A DNA stretch of 64,000 nucleotides. Origin: an uncultured Coriobacteriaceae bacterium (lineage in GTDB: Bacteria > Actinomycetota > Coriobacteriia > Coriobacteriales > Atopobiaceae). A model generated the notes under the pieces. It saw only the letters and a list, made by a program, of their open reading frames with translations, did not search any database and was not told where the DNA came from. The translations under genes were made by a program, and so were the position numbers. This document shows positions 30,080-39,100 of this stretch, one piece after another. The stretch is taken from NCBI GenBank assembly GCA_902793195.1, contig CADBCS010000017.1:1-64000 (forward strand). Direction: 5' to 3'. Numbering within the stretch: position 1 is the first letter of the stretch; each line of letters opens with the position of its first letter.

Positions 30080-30400
30080 CTAAAGGGGATTGCCCTGCCC
30101 GCCGTCGTATTCCGTGTGCACCTCGTGGCTGGTCGCCGCTCCCGCACTCTCGGTGGCAACGCGCTGGCCAATCGCCTCAAAGTCCACCATGTCGCGAACG
30201 GCAACGCCCAGGCCCGCCGCAAGACGCTCCATCATCTCCAGCGTGGGGCTGGCTTGGCCCGCTTCGAGTTTTATAAGGTGGCGGCGACTGATTCCAACCA
30301 TCACGGAGAAGCGACTCTGCGAGAGGTTCTGCTCGGTGCGCAGGCGCTTGAGCTCGTAGGCAAAGAGTGCTCGGTGAGAGGTGTATTCAAGGGTGCTCAT
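30080..30400 (-). CDS. Small XRE-family transcriptional regulator
   Basis: A 106-residue helix-turn-helix protein (LRTEQNLSQSRFSVMVGISR then IKLEAGQASPTLEMMERLA). No ligand domain follows, and about 30 polar residues end the protein. It is convergent with the metalloprotease gene, nine bases apart. ATG at 30400 gives the usual start but has no clear Shine-Dalgarno; ATG at 30442 would add 14 residues and also lacks one, so leaderless translation is possible. Targets unknown; the neighbouring P-loop ATPase is divergent from it, with a family A repeat in the shared gap. Confidence 0.8.
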   Translation of the reverse strand: MSTLEYTSHRALFAYELKRLRTEQNLSQSRFSVMVGISRRHLIKLEAGQASPTLEMMERLAAGLGVAVRDMVDFEAIGQRVATESAGAATSHEVHTEYDGGQGNPL

Positions 30401-30458
30401 AGGGACAGGGTACGCACGCAAGGTGCCTTGACTGTGTACCATTGTTCACATGCCGCAC

Positions 30459-30502
30459 AGACCGTCCCCGCCCAGAAGGGACGGTCCCCGACGGGCGAGT
30501 CG
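30459..30502. repeat. Repeat family A copy in a divergent gap
   Basis: ACCGTCCCC and GGGACGGTCCCCGACGGG lie in inverted-repeat arrangement between the XRE regulator and the P-loop ATPase gene. The copy sits where the two genes' promoters must be. Confidence 0.65.
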
Positions 30503-30549
30503 CTGGAGCGCGGTATACTCTTGCATGCTGTCCAACAAAAGGAGGCAAC

Positions 30550-31245
30550 ATGGAGCTCAGTCCCATCACAGTGCTCGTAGGCCATGCCGGCGTGGGCAAG
30601 ACCAACGTTGCGTTGGGCCTCGCATTGGATGAGGCCAAGGCAGGACGCGAGGTAACGCTGGCGGACCTGGACGTCGTGAACCCCTACTTCCGCTCCAGCG
30701 ACTACCCTGAGCTTCTGAGCGAGTCGGGCATTCGCCTTATAGCGCCGGTGCTGGCGCGCACGACGCTCGACACCCCCAGCCTCTCGGGAGAGCTGGATGC
30801 GGTCATCGCGGCGGTGGCGGCCGATTCGGCCCATCGTCGCCTGATCATCGACGTGGGCGGAGACGACGACGGAGCCACCACCATCGGACGTTGGTCGGGC
30901 ATGCTGCGCGACGCCGGTAACAATGTGCAGGTGCTCTATGCGGTCTCGGCCTTCCGGGCGCTCACGCAGACGCCTGCCGAGGCTGCGGCCATGCTGCCCG
31001 ACATCGAGGAGCACGCACACCTGCGCGCCAACGCCATTCTCAACACGTCCAACCTGGGAGACGCAACCACCTTGGCAAACGTCGAACATGGCCGCGCCTT
31101 CGCAAAAGAGGTCGCACGACTCACGGGACTGCCCCTCGCGGCGACCATCGTCCCTGCCGTGGTGGGCGAGCTGCCAGCTGGGGATGGTCCAGAGCAGGAG
31201 TCCATGGTCCTCATGCCCCGCCACGTGCGTTTGCCGTGGGACTAG
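30550..31245 (+). CDS. P-loop ATPase (MinD/ParA-like)
   Basis: A 231-residue cytosolic nucleotide-binding protein. Residues 11-18 read HAGVGKTN, a Walker A loop; ADLDVVNPYFRSS follows like the switch of MinD/ParA-type ATPases; IIDVGGDDDG near residue 100 is the Walker B strand. No metal-cluster Cys residues are present. ATG at 30550 follows AAAAGGAGG. Its role is not known. From memory such ATPases can neighbour 2-oxoacid:ferredoxin oxidoreductase genes; here the two large surface-protein genes lie between them, so this is only a hint. Confidence 0.75.
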   Translation: MELSPITVLVGHAGVGKTNVALGLALDEAKAGREVTLADLDVVNPYFRSSDYPELLSESGIRLIAPVLARTTLDTPSLSGELDAVIAAVAADSAHRRLIIDVGGDDDGATTIGRWSGMLRDAGNNVQVLYAVSAFRALTQTPAEAAAMLPDIEEHAHLRANAILNTSNLGDATTLANVEHGRAFAKEVARLTGLPLAATIVPAVVGELPAGDGPEQESMVLMPRHVRLPWD

Positions 31246-31370
31246 CGCAGCCTCGAAAAACCCCGGCCACGACCGACGCCCGTGAGCCAAGCGCCGAGTA
31301 GTTGCAAAAGACGCAGGGCATGCTCATTTGCTACTATTAAAGCCAAGCAATGCTCCGCGGAGGTATTGTC

Positions 31371-34300
31371 ATGAGCCCACGTGTCACGCGTCGCCAATTT
31401 TTCAAGATAGCAACCGATGCCCTATGGGCTCTGCCTGTGGTCACCGGAGGCGTGCTGGCTACGACGCCACGCGAGGCACTGGCCGAGGAGGTGCCCCAAA
31501 GCGAGACCTCGGGCGGCACGGTTAACCCCGGTGCCCCCGGTGCGACGATCATCGTGCTGCAGCCCAACGAAGTGGGCTTCTATGTGGTGGACATGAGCTC
31601 CCAAAAGAAGACGCCCATTCCCGGCGCGCACGTGCGCATCACCTCTCGCTACAACGGAAAGACGGCTGAGGGCGACACCGACGACCTGGGCATGCTCTCG
31701 CTCGACATTGCAGAGCTCACCGAGAACCCCAACAACGAGCCCGTGCCCAAGGAGTACTGCTGCAACGCGTCGCTGGAGATCACCAAGAAGGGGTACCGCA
31801 ACTTCAAGACCGGCATCTTGCGCCTCCACGGTGCCAAGGGGCACTATGTCCCCACTCGTCCGGTCCAGCCCAACATGCCGTATCCGGAGCTCGTGACCTT
31901 CGACGACTGGGACGCGCTCTACACCCAGAATGTCTTCAACATCGGCGCAAAGAACACGCGCACCCACACGCTCCACATTCGCATCGTCAACATTGGCGAT
32001 GACGAAGACGGGCTGCTCATGCTCTACGACAAGACGAGCGGTCGCGTGCTCCATCAGATCGAGGACTTCTCGGACGACGGCGTGCTCGAGGGCGCCTTTA
32101 GGTATGACTTCCTGCTCTTGGGTAGTCGCAACGCGCTGACCAAGGACATGGATCTCGCCATACGCTTTGAGTGCCGCGACCTACTCTTCGAGTTTCCCCT
32201 TGCGATGCAGCTCGAGGAGGCCGTCTTCGACGAGCCCACCCAGGTCAAGGACATCGTTGCCAAGCCGCTCGACACCTTCTACACCGAGGGTGTGGATGTC
32301 CCGTTGTCGAACAACCTTTTGTTGCCAAACGACTTGCCGCTCTGTGGCGGCGTCTTCCAGATGTGGCTCCCGGAGTTTCCCGTCTCCATATTCTGCGACC
32401 CCTCCGGCTACGTGCAGCTCACCATGAAGTCGCCCTCCTTTGGGTACAAGACCGACTTTGGCGAATCGGATGACAATGGGTGGCAGTGCTTCCCACGCAG
32501 TACCGTTGCGGAGCAGTTCAGCGAGATAAAGGCGGGGTGGGAGAAGTCGCTCAACGAGACTGCTGCGGCGGGCGCCAAGGCGTCGGGCGCGCTCTCCCAC
32601 GCGAAGTTCTCCCCCAAGCTTCAGGCAACCGTAAACCTCCAGTTCATGGCCATCGCCAACTGGAACATGGAAGAGCAGTACTTCCAGGGCGACGCCGTCT
32701 TCCAGGTGTTGCTAAGCATGACCATCTCGCTCACCGAGCAGTTCTTTGCCGGCCCTGTGCCCATGTACATAAACTTCACCTTCGTCGGCCAGGCCATGGC
32801 AAACTACGCCGCGGGATTCACCGTGCCACTTCCCGAGGGCGACACGCGTCCCAACCTCGTGCACGTGATCTCGGCCATCGACAAGTATCAGTGGGACTAC
32901 ACCAACACGGGTGTCTCGTTCAAGTTTCTCATAAAGCCGAGCCTATCCGTTGGCGTTGGGGTCAAGGGCGTCGCCTCGGTGTGCCTGTATGGCGAGGTCT
33001 TGCTCACTTACTTCATTGGGGTCACATATCGCGGCAAATTGGACAAGAAGAAGCATCCGCTGCCGCACCGCATCGCGACCTACAGCTTCAAGGCCGAGGT
33101 GGTGATAGAGTTCCTCCTCTTCACGCGAAGGTGGACGCTCTGGCAGAAGAAGAACGACAACTGGTTCAACAACTGGAAGGACGGGGCATCGTCGCAGAGC
33201 GTCGGAGGGATTACCGCGCAAAGCATTTCCTCGGGGTCGCTTGAGGAGTTCCTGGCAGACATGCATGCGGTAGATGACAACATGCTGCGCGCGTCGCAGG
33301 AGTTCGTGACCAATACGAGTGCGGGTAGCCTGTCGACGCAAGGTATGGATGACTCGGATATGCCGCCAATGCCCATGGTCACCAGTGAGTACCGCGAGGA
33401 CGTTATGACGGGGCCGGGCGGCGAGCCCCTACCCTGCGTCGTGTACACGGTGTCCATGGCCGGAGGCCAACCCAGTGACCAATCCGCTCCCAAGGATGCG
33501 CAAGCCGAGCAGCCGAAGGACGTACAAACCGCTCAGCCGCAGGACGTGGTGGTTGAGGAGTCTCAGGACGTGGTGGTCGAGGAGGGAACCGACGCCGCCG
33601 TTGTGGTGACGTCCTCACCCGAGGAGCCACAGGGTAGGGAGAAAACGCCCGAGACGGGCGAAACCCCGGACGTGGTTGTCTCCGAGGAACCTGCGCAGGA
33701 TGAGGAGGTCACTGCGGCAGACATGCAGGATAAGCAAATCGCACAGAGCAAGGAGGTCGCCGCAGCAGGCACGGAGGTCGAGGACGAGCAGACGAAGAGT
33801 GTGCAGGCACCCGTCTCCTACGCGATTCCCTCATACGTGCCCCTGTGGGATCACGTGCCGGGTGGTAAGCTTCGTGCCATGACGGATGGCGACGATGACA
33901 CGCCAAGCGTCGACGATGCACCCGGCGTCGCGGGCCTTGGGAGCAGGGGCGGAGTCCGTCCCAGCCTGGATGTGCGCATGTTCGACGAACCCATCTATGG
34001 CAACCCGCGCGTGCAGGTGGTCGAGATGGAGGGTGAGACCATCGCGCTGCGCATTGGCAGCGTGCTGGTAAACGGCGAGCCGCGCACGCGTCTCATCGCC
34101 ACGGTCATAAAGGGCAAGTTTCGACCTACGGGCACAAGTCAGGTGCTGGACTTTCTCCTGTCGCAGAACATGCAGGGCCAAGGCTTTGCGCGAGAAGAGC
34201 TGTACGACTACGAGTTCTCGGCGGCGGCGTCGAAGTTGGAGACGTGGGATGGCAATGTCGGCGAGATGTTGTACACGCACTGCCTGCAAACCATTGTCGT

Positions 34301-36185
34301 CAGTGGAAAGCGCGGTGACGTTTCGGAAGTCTCCGACGTGGCCTCCAAGTTGGTGTTCTCGTATATTCAGTTCGAACACAACGGCCAAAAGGGCGGCAAC
34401 CCGTTTAAGGCAATCTATTCGTTCGTGAGTTGGCCCGGATCAAAGCTCTATCCTCCCGATAACGAGTTCGAGCATCACTGCATCACGAACGTGCACATTG
34501 AGCACACGTCGGACTACAACCACAACAACACCGAGTACGTCTTCTACCTTGATCGGGCGGGCAATTCGGAAGAAGAGGTCCTTAGTGAGGACGCGCACGT
34601 CCGTCTGGGAGTCATGCTCGTGCCCCACGCGACCGATGCAACTGATGCGACGACGTTTCAATGCATCCATCCCTCGCCCTCACGAATTCGTGAGCTGATA
34701 GGTCCCGACAACATAGACCCCACGGCGTTTGAGTTGGTGTTTTGGCCAACGGTCGAGGGCTACAGGTACTTCATGATACGAGGACTCAACAAAGCTGCGT
34801 ACTTCGCGATTTATCTCGATGCCAATGGTATTTACGACAAGGGAATATGCTGCTTTGGAACGACGGAGGGCAGCGAGGTGTTGCGCTACTGGAAGGCCCA
34901 GAAGTCCGAGGCCATCATATTTAACTTCCGCACACCAAAGTGCCTGTCCTGCAAGGCCGATGGCCAGCTCGCCTCCGTACATGTCCAGAATCCTTTCAGT
35001 ACCAGTAGCGACAACCTGCTGTATGCCAACATCGGACCGTCCAGCTTTGGCGCGGCGTCGTTTGGCATATGGGGCGACTTTGTCTACTGGCCCGTGGTGC
35101 GTAAGGTGGAGGAAGGCGAGGGCGTTGAGGTCGACGAGTATGGCGAGGTGAGCGCGGCGTCCGAGAGTTACGAGTACCGCATCATGTCGTCTCGCCTGTG
35201 GAACAACAAGTTCTCCGACCCGTTTATCTTGGCCGAGCTCGATCACAAGGTTGACAACATCGTGAGCGTGAGCGGCACCAGCGCTGCCCTCACCATGGTC
35301 TCGTCCGAGCTCGAGGACCTCGACACCAACGCGGGCACCATGTGGTACACCTCTATCCCGTTCGTGCGTACCGCCACCATCATCGCGGCCGACTGTGAGA
35401 TGCCCTTTGTGGTGCCGGGCGGCATCGCGGAGTTCTTCGTGACGATTCGCAACGACGGCAACACCTATATAAAGGGCTGCGTGGTAGAGATGTACGACGA
35501 TGCAGACGGGGACAATGTCGACGAGTGGGAGTCGTGTGGCTCCTCGCAGGTGGGCTTCGAGAACGAGCTGGTGGCGTCGATGTACAATCCGCCCGACGCG
35601 AAAGGCAATCCCACCAACGCCGAGGACGACGGCGCGCTGGCTCCTGGCAAGATCGGCGTGTACCGGGTGCTCATGATGGTTCCCATGGAGTGGGAGGGCA
35701 GCCACAGAATTACGTTCGTGGCAACCTATGCCTTCTACGACTTCGTGGAGGACTTCCAGTTCATCTCCAATTCGCAGGACGTCGACCAAGAGGCTCTGAA
35801 GGCGGCGGCCGTCGATACGGAAGCGGCGGAGAATATCGTGTTCTATCACGTGAAGCCGGGAGACATCCCCATGGACGTGCTCACGGTGCGAGCCTCTCGC
35901 ACGGATCCGGTTGCCATGGAGGATGCTCCCGTCTCGGTGGTTGGGAAGGCCGACGGCCAGGGCGGAAACGGCGGCAACCCGAGCGGCAACCCGAGCGGCA
36001 ACCCGAGCGGCAACCCGAGCGGCAACTCGGAAATCTATGGCAGCGGCTCGGCGGATGGCGACGTGCGCTCGGTCCTCCCGAACACGGCCGACAAGGGCGA
36101 TGGCGCGTTGGCGGGCGGTCTTGCCGTGGCAGGTGCGGCCCTGCTCGCCTACGAGCGCCGCAGGGCCAAGAACGAGGGGAAGTAG
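31371..36185 (+). CDS. Giant Tat-exported surface protein with LPNTA anchor
   Basis: A 1604-residue protein. Residues 7-12 read RRQFFK, a twin-arginine motif before a hydrophobic segment ending near EALA-EE. The C-terminus has LPNTA at 1569-1573, a hydrophobic stretch and a basic tail (RRRAKNEGK), a sortase signal with Ala in place of Gly. Between them are an early carboxypeptidase-regulatory-like beta domain (about 50-150), a large unrecognised region, a low-complexity Gln/Glu/Val linker (about 700-815), a second large beta-rich region (about 830-1500) with a CARDB-like part near FVVPGGIAEFFVTIRNDGN, and an Asn-Pro-Ser-Gly stalk. GGAGG precedes ATG 31371. No sortase is in the window. Tat export of a wall-anchored protein is uncommon and implies folding before export. 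Confidence 0.82.
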   Translation: MSPRVTRRQFFKIATDALWALPVVTGGVLATTPREALAEEVPQSETSGGTVNPGAPGATIIVLQPNEVGFYVVDMSSQKKTPIPGAHVRITSRYNGKTAEGDTDDLGMLSLDIAELTENPNNEPVPKEYCCNASLEITKKGYRNFKTGILRLHGAKGHYVPTRPVQPNMPYPELVTFDDWDALYTQNVFNIGAKNTRTHTLHIRIVNIGDDEDGLLMLYDKTSGRVLHQIEDFSDDGVLEGAFRYDFLLLGSRNALTKDMDLAIRFECRDLLFEFPLAMQLEEAVFDEPTQVKDIVAKPLDTFYTEGVDVPLSNNLLLPNDLPLCGGVFQMWLPEFPVSIFCDPSGYVQLTMKSPSFGYKTDFGESDDNGWQCFPRSTVAEQFSEIKAGWEKSLNETAAAGAKASGALSHAKFSPKLQATVNLQFMAIANWNMEEQYFQGDAVFQVLLSMTISLTEQFFAGPVPMYINFTFVGQAMANYAAGFTVPLPEGDTRPNLVHVISAIDKYQWDYTNTGVSFKFLIKPSLSVGVGVKGVASVCLYGEVLLTYFIGVTYRGKLDKKKHPLPHRIATYSFKAEVVIEFLLFTRRWTLWQKKNDNWFNNWKDGASSQSVGGITAQSISSGSLEEFLADMHAVDDNMLRASQEFVTNTSAGSLSTQGMDDSDMPPMPMVTSEYREDVMTGPGGEPLPCVVYTVSMAGGQPSDQSAPKDAQAEQPKDVQTAQPQDVVVEESQDVVVEEGTDAAVVVTSSPEEPQGREKTPETGETPDVVVSEEPAQDEEVTAADMQDKQIAQSKEVAAAGTEVEDEQTKSVQAPVSYAIPSYVPLWDHVPGGKLRAMTDGDDDTPSVDDAPGVAGLGSRGGVRPSLDVRMFDEPIYGNPRVQVVEMEGETIALRIGSVLVNGEPRTRLIATVIKGKFRPTGTSQVLDFLLSQNMQGQGFAREELYDYEFSAAASKLETWDGNVGEMLYTHCLQTIVVSGKRGDVSEVSDVASKLVFSYIQFEHNGQKGGNPFKAIYSFVSWPGSKLYPPDNEFEHHCITNVHIEHTSDYNHNNTEYVFYLDRAGNSEEEVLSEDAHVRLGVMLVPHATDATDATTFQCIHPSPSRIRELIGPDNIDPTAFELVFWPTVEGYRYFMIRGLNKAAYFAIYLDANGIYDKGICCFGTTEGSEVLRYWKAQKSEAIIFNFRTPKCLSCKADGQLASVHVQNPFSTSSDNLLYANIGPSSFGAASFGIWGDFVYWPVVRKVEEGEGVEVDEYGEVSAASESYEYRIMSSRLWNNKFSDPFILAELDHKVDNIVSVSGTSAALTMVSSELEDLDTNAGTMWYTSIPFVRTATIIAADCEMPFVVPGGIAEFFVTIRNDGNTYIKGCVVEMYDDADGDNVDEWESCGSSQVGFENELVASMYNPPDAKGNPTNAEDDGALAPGKIGVYRVLMMVPMEWEGSHRITFVATYAFYDFVEDFQFISNSQDVDQEALKAAAVDTEAAENIVFYHVKPGDIPMDVLTVRASRTDPVAMEDAPVSVVGKADGQGGNGGNPSGNPSGNPSGNPSGNSEIYGSGSADGDVRSVLPNTADKGDGALAGGLAVAGAALLAYERRRAKNEGK
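35973..36020 (+). repeat. Four perfect 12-base coding repeats
   Basis: GGCAACCCGAGC occurs four times head to tail and codes for (Gly-Asn-Pro-Ser)4 just before the sortase signal of the surface protein. Perfect DNA identity, not only protein identity, suggests recent expansion; copy number may vary between strains without breaking the frame. Confidence 0.85.
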
Positions 36186-36194
36186 GGGGGCGCC

Positions 36195-39100
36195 ATGCAA
36201 ACCCGGACGCGTGGGTGGCTGTTGTTATGCGTGCTTCTCGCGAGCCTGCTGGGCCTCGCGGTGCCGGCAAATGCCGCGGAACCCCAATTCGACGGAAACG
36301 CGGATGCGCTTACCGATGCGGACTGGATGTGCGGCATCGCCGGCGAGCGCTATCTGAGCGACATCGTTCTGCCCGGTTCGGCTGGCGCGGCGACCTCGAA
36401 TGTCTTCGACGCAAGCGCAACGGGCTCTACCTCGAGCGAGCTCAACTGCGTGAAGGCCCAAGACAGCACCATCGCCACACAGCTCACGTGCGGCGTGCGC
36501 CTGTTCGAGTTGCGCCTTACCGCCCAGGACCCCGGAATCGGCTGGAGTGGCAGCAAGGACACGTTGTGGGTTGCCGAACAGGGACGGACCGACGGCGGAA
36601 CGGCACTGTATTACACTCAGGACGCAAACGGCAACGCCATTTCGTTCAAGCGGGCCATCAACTACATGCGTTCCTTCTTGAAGAAGCATCCCTCCGAGAC
36701 CGTGGTGGTCGCGCTCAGCGAGACGGACGACGCCGCCCAGGTGTTTAGGAAGCTGCGTACCGAGCTTGATGACTACAAGAACTACCTGTACTTGGGCTCC
36801 GAGATGCCAAAGCTCAAGGACGTGCGTGGCAAGGTGGTGGTGTGCACGACCCATCCCGAGCTGCTGGGAGAGGACGGAGGCATGGCGTTTCCCGCGCGGG
36901 GGACAACCTCCTCGGTGAGCGTGGGCGGCGTGCAGTTCTCGCCGCTTTCGGCGACGAACGCGGCCGAGGCGCAGGGACTTGCGTTTGAGGATCCGGTGCC
37001 GCGAACCGGAGACGTGAATGCCGCTCACTCGAACGTGGTCTATGCGGGCGCGGTGGCCTCCGCTCAAGGCGAGCCCACGCCACGGGCGCAGGCCAACGAG
37101 GTGAACCCCATGCTCTTTGGCAACGGTGGGAAGTTTGCCACGCGCGGCACGCTGTATGGCTGGGTGCTCGCAGGCTATGTGGGTGCGAGCCAGGCAAAGC
37201 AGCTGTGGGAGGCGAACTATCCACCCGATTTGGAGTACTGGACGGTGGAGTTCTGGACCGATGAGCCGCAGACGCAGCGGATGGCGCAAACCCACCTGCT
37301 CAAGGGCGCACGCGCGTATGCACCTGCCATCAACGTTGAGGTTTCGGGAAAGTTCATCGACAAGTGGCGCAGCGAGGATGGGTCTGCTACGTACGAGGTG
37401 AACGAGGGCATACCCGTCTCGAGCAACGGCACGAAGGTGTGGGCCAACTGGAACATGACGTGGTCGAGCCTGGCGAGTTGGCTTCTTCGGCAGTCGGGCG
37501 CCACGGGCAAAGTCGTCACGTTGGATTCGAACCTCACGGCGACGCCGCTCGACGGTGCGCTCGTGATTCCCGCGTACGCAGACGTCACCATAGATCTTGC
37601 GAACCATACGCTCGACAGGGGTCTCTCAAAAAGAACCGAGGGCGTCGCAGACGGCTCGGTTATCCAGTTGGCCTCTGGTGCGACGCTCACCCTTACGGGT
37701 GGCGGCACGATCACCGGTGCCTACGCAAACGGGCCTGGCGGCGGCGTGCTCATGGGCGAAGACTCCACGCTCGTGCTTGGCGACGTGACGATTACCCAGA
37801 ACCGAGCCTCCGGGAACGGCGCTGGCGTATACGCGCCCGAAGGTGCGACGCTCAGGGCGTTAGGCACTCCCATAGTCAAGAAGAACAGCACGAAGCTCCC
37901 CGACGGGTCTTCGGTGGACAGCAATGTGTTCTTGGGCAAGGACACGACGATTGCCATAGACGACGCACTTACAAGTGAGGCCTGCATCGACGTGACGACG
38001 TACCAAAAGCCCAAGACGGGTGAGCCGGTCGTACTCACGCAGGGACTCGGGGGCAAGGGGTCCGTAACCAACTTTAGGAGCGATGATCGCGCGTGCAAGG
38101 TGGGCCAGAGTTCGGGTGAGGCGACCCTCTCCACGGGTGTGATTGTGACGTTTGACAGCACAGGTGGCTCCGACGTGCCCGACCAAAGAGTCGCGGAGGG
38201 CCTGCCCGTCAGCGTGCCCGACTATACTCCCGTAAAGTTCGACACGCGTCGCGTCTGGGTGGACAACCTCAACGGCAGCTTCGCATTCAAAGGATGGTAT
38301 GCCAATGAGGACTGCACGCAACCGTGGGACTTCTCTACGCCCGTGGAGCACAACATGACGCTGTATGCGAAGTGGTGCGTCCGCTACACGTTCGACAATA
38401 CCGGGGGCAAGCCTCCCGTGAGCAGCGACCCTGCGCATCCCATGGAATACGACAACATCAACAAGCTCTACTACATCGACCTCGAGATTGGCAAAACGAT
38501 TTCGGCGCCGACCGCAATATCACTCAACCCCGGCATGGAGCTGGAAGGGTGGGTGTACAAGACGTGGCGGGATGACCAGACGGGAAGGCTCTTCAACTTC
38601 GATATGCCAGCCACCTCGAGCATCGCCTTTACGGCACGGTGGCGCAAGCAAACGGAGCCGCCCCATACGGTATGGTTCGTTCCGTGCAACGGCACGTCAA
38701 ACATATCCTCGATTGAGGTGGCGCATGGGCAATACATTGCCTTGAGCCAGGTGCCAACTAACATCACGCGTGAGGGCTACGACCTCGAGGGCTGGTATAC
38801 CAGCGACTTCTTTACGAACAAGTGGGACTTCGCAGCGGATACGGTCACTTCCGACCTCAGGCTCTATGCCAACTGGACGCCCAAGACGCATACGGTGAAG
38901 TTTGTGGACGAGGATGGCACCACGCCTTTGGCGGCCGAGCAGCCCGTGGCGTATGGCGCGCAGGCCAAAAGACCAAGTCCCGATCCAGAAAAGGAAGGTT
39001 ATAAATTCAGCGGCTGGCATGCCCCGGGCGACAGGGATGGCTATTCGTACCAGTTTACGCGGCCCGTCTACGCGGACCTCACGCTTACGGCGATGTGGAC

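Noticed and set aside
35973-36020. Possible CRISPR-like array.
   Set aside because: The units are contiguous 12-base coding repeats with no spacers.
34680-36200. A 506-codon minus-strand frame within the Tat surface protein.
   Set aside because: No domain, no ribosome site; the plus-strand protein has export and sortase signals at both ends.
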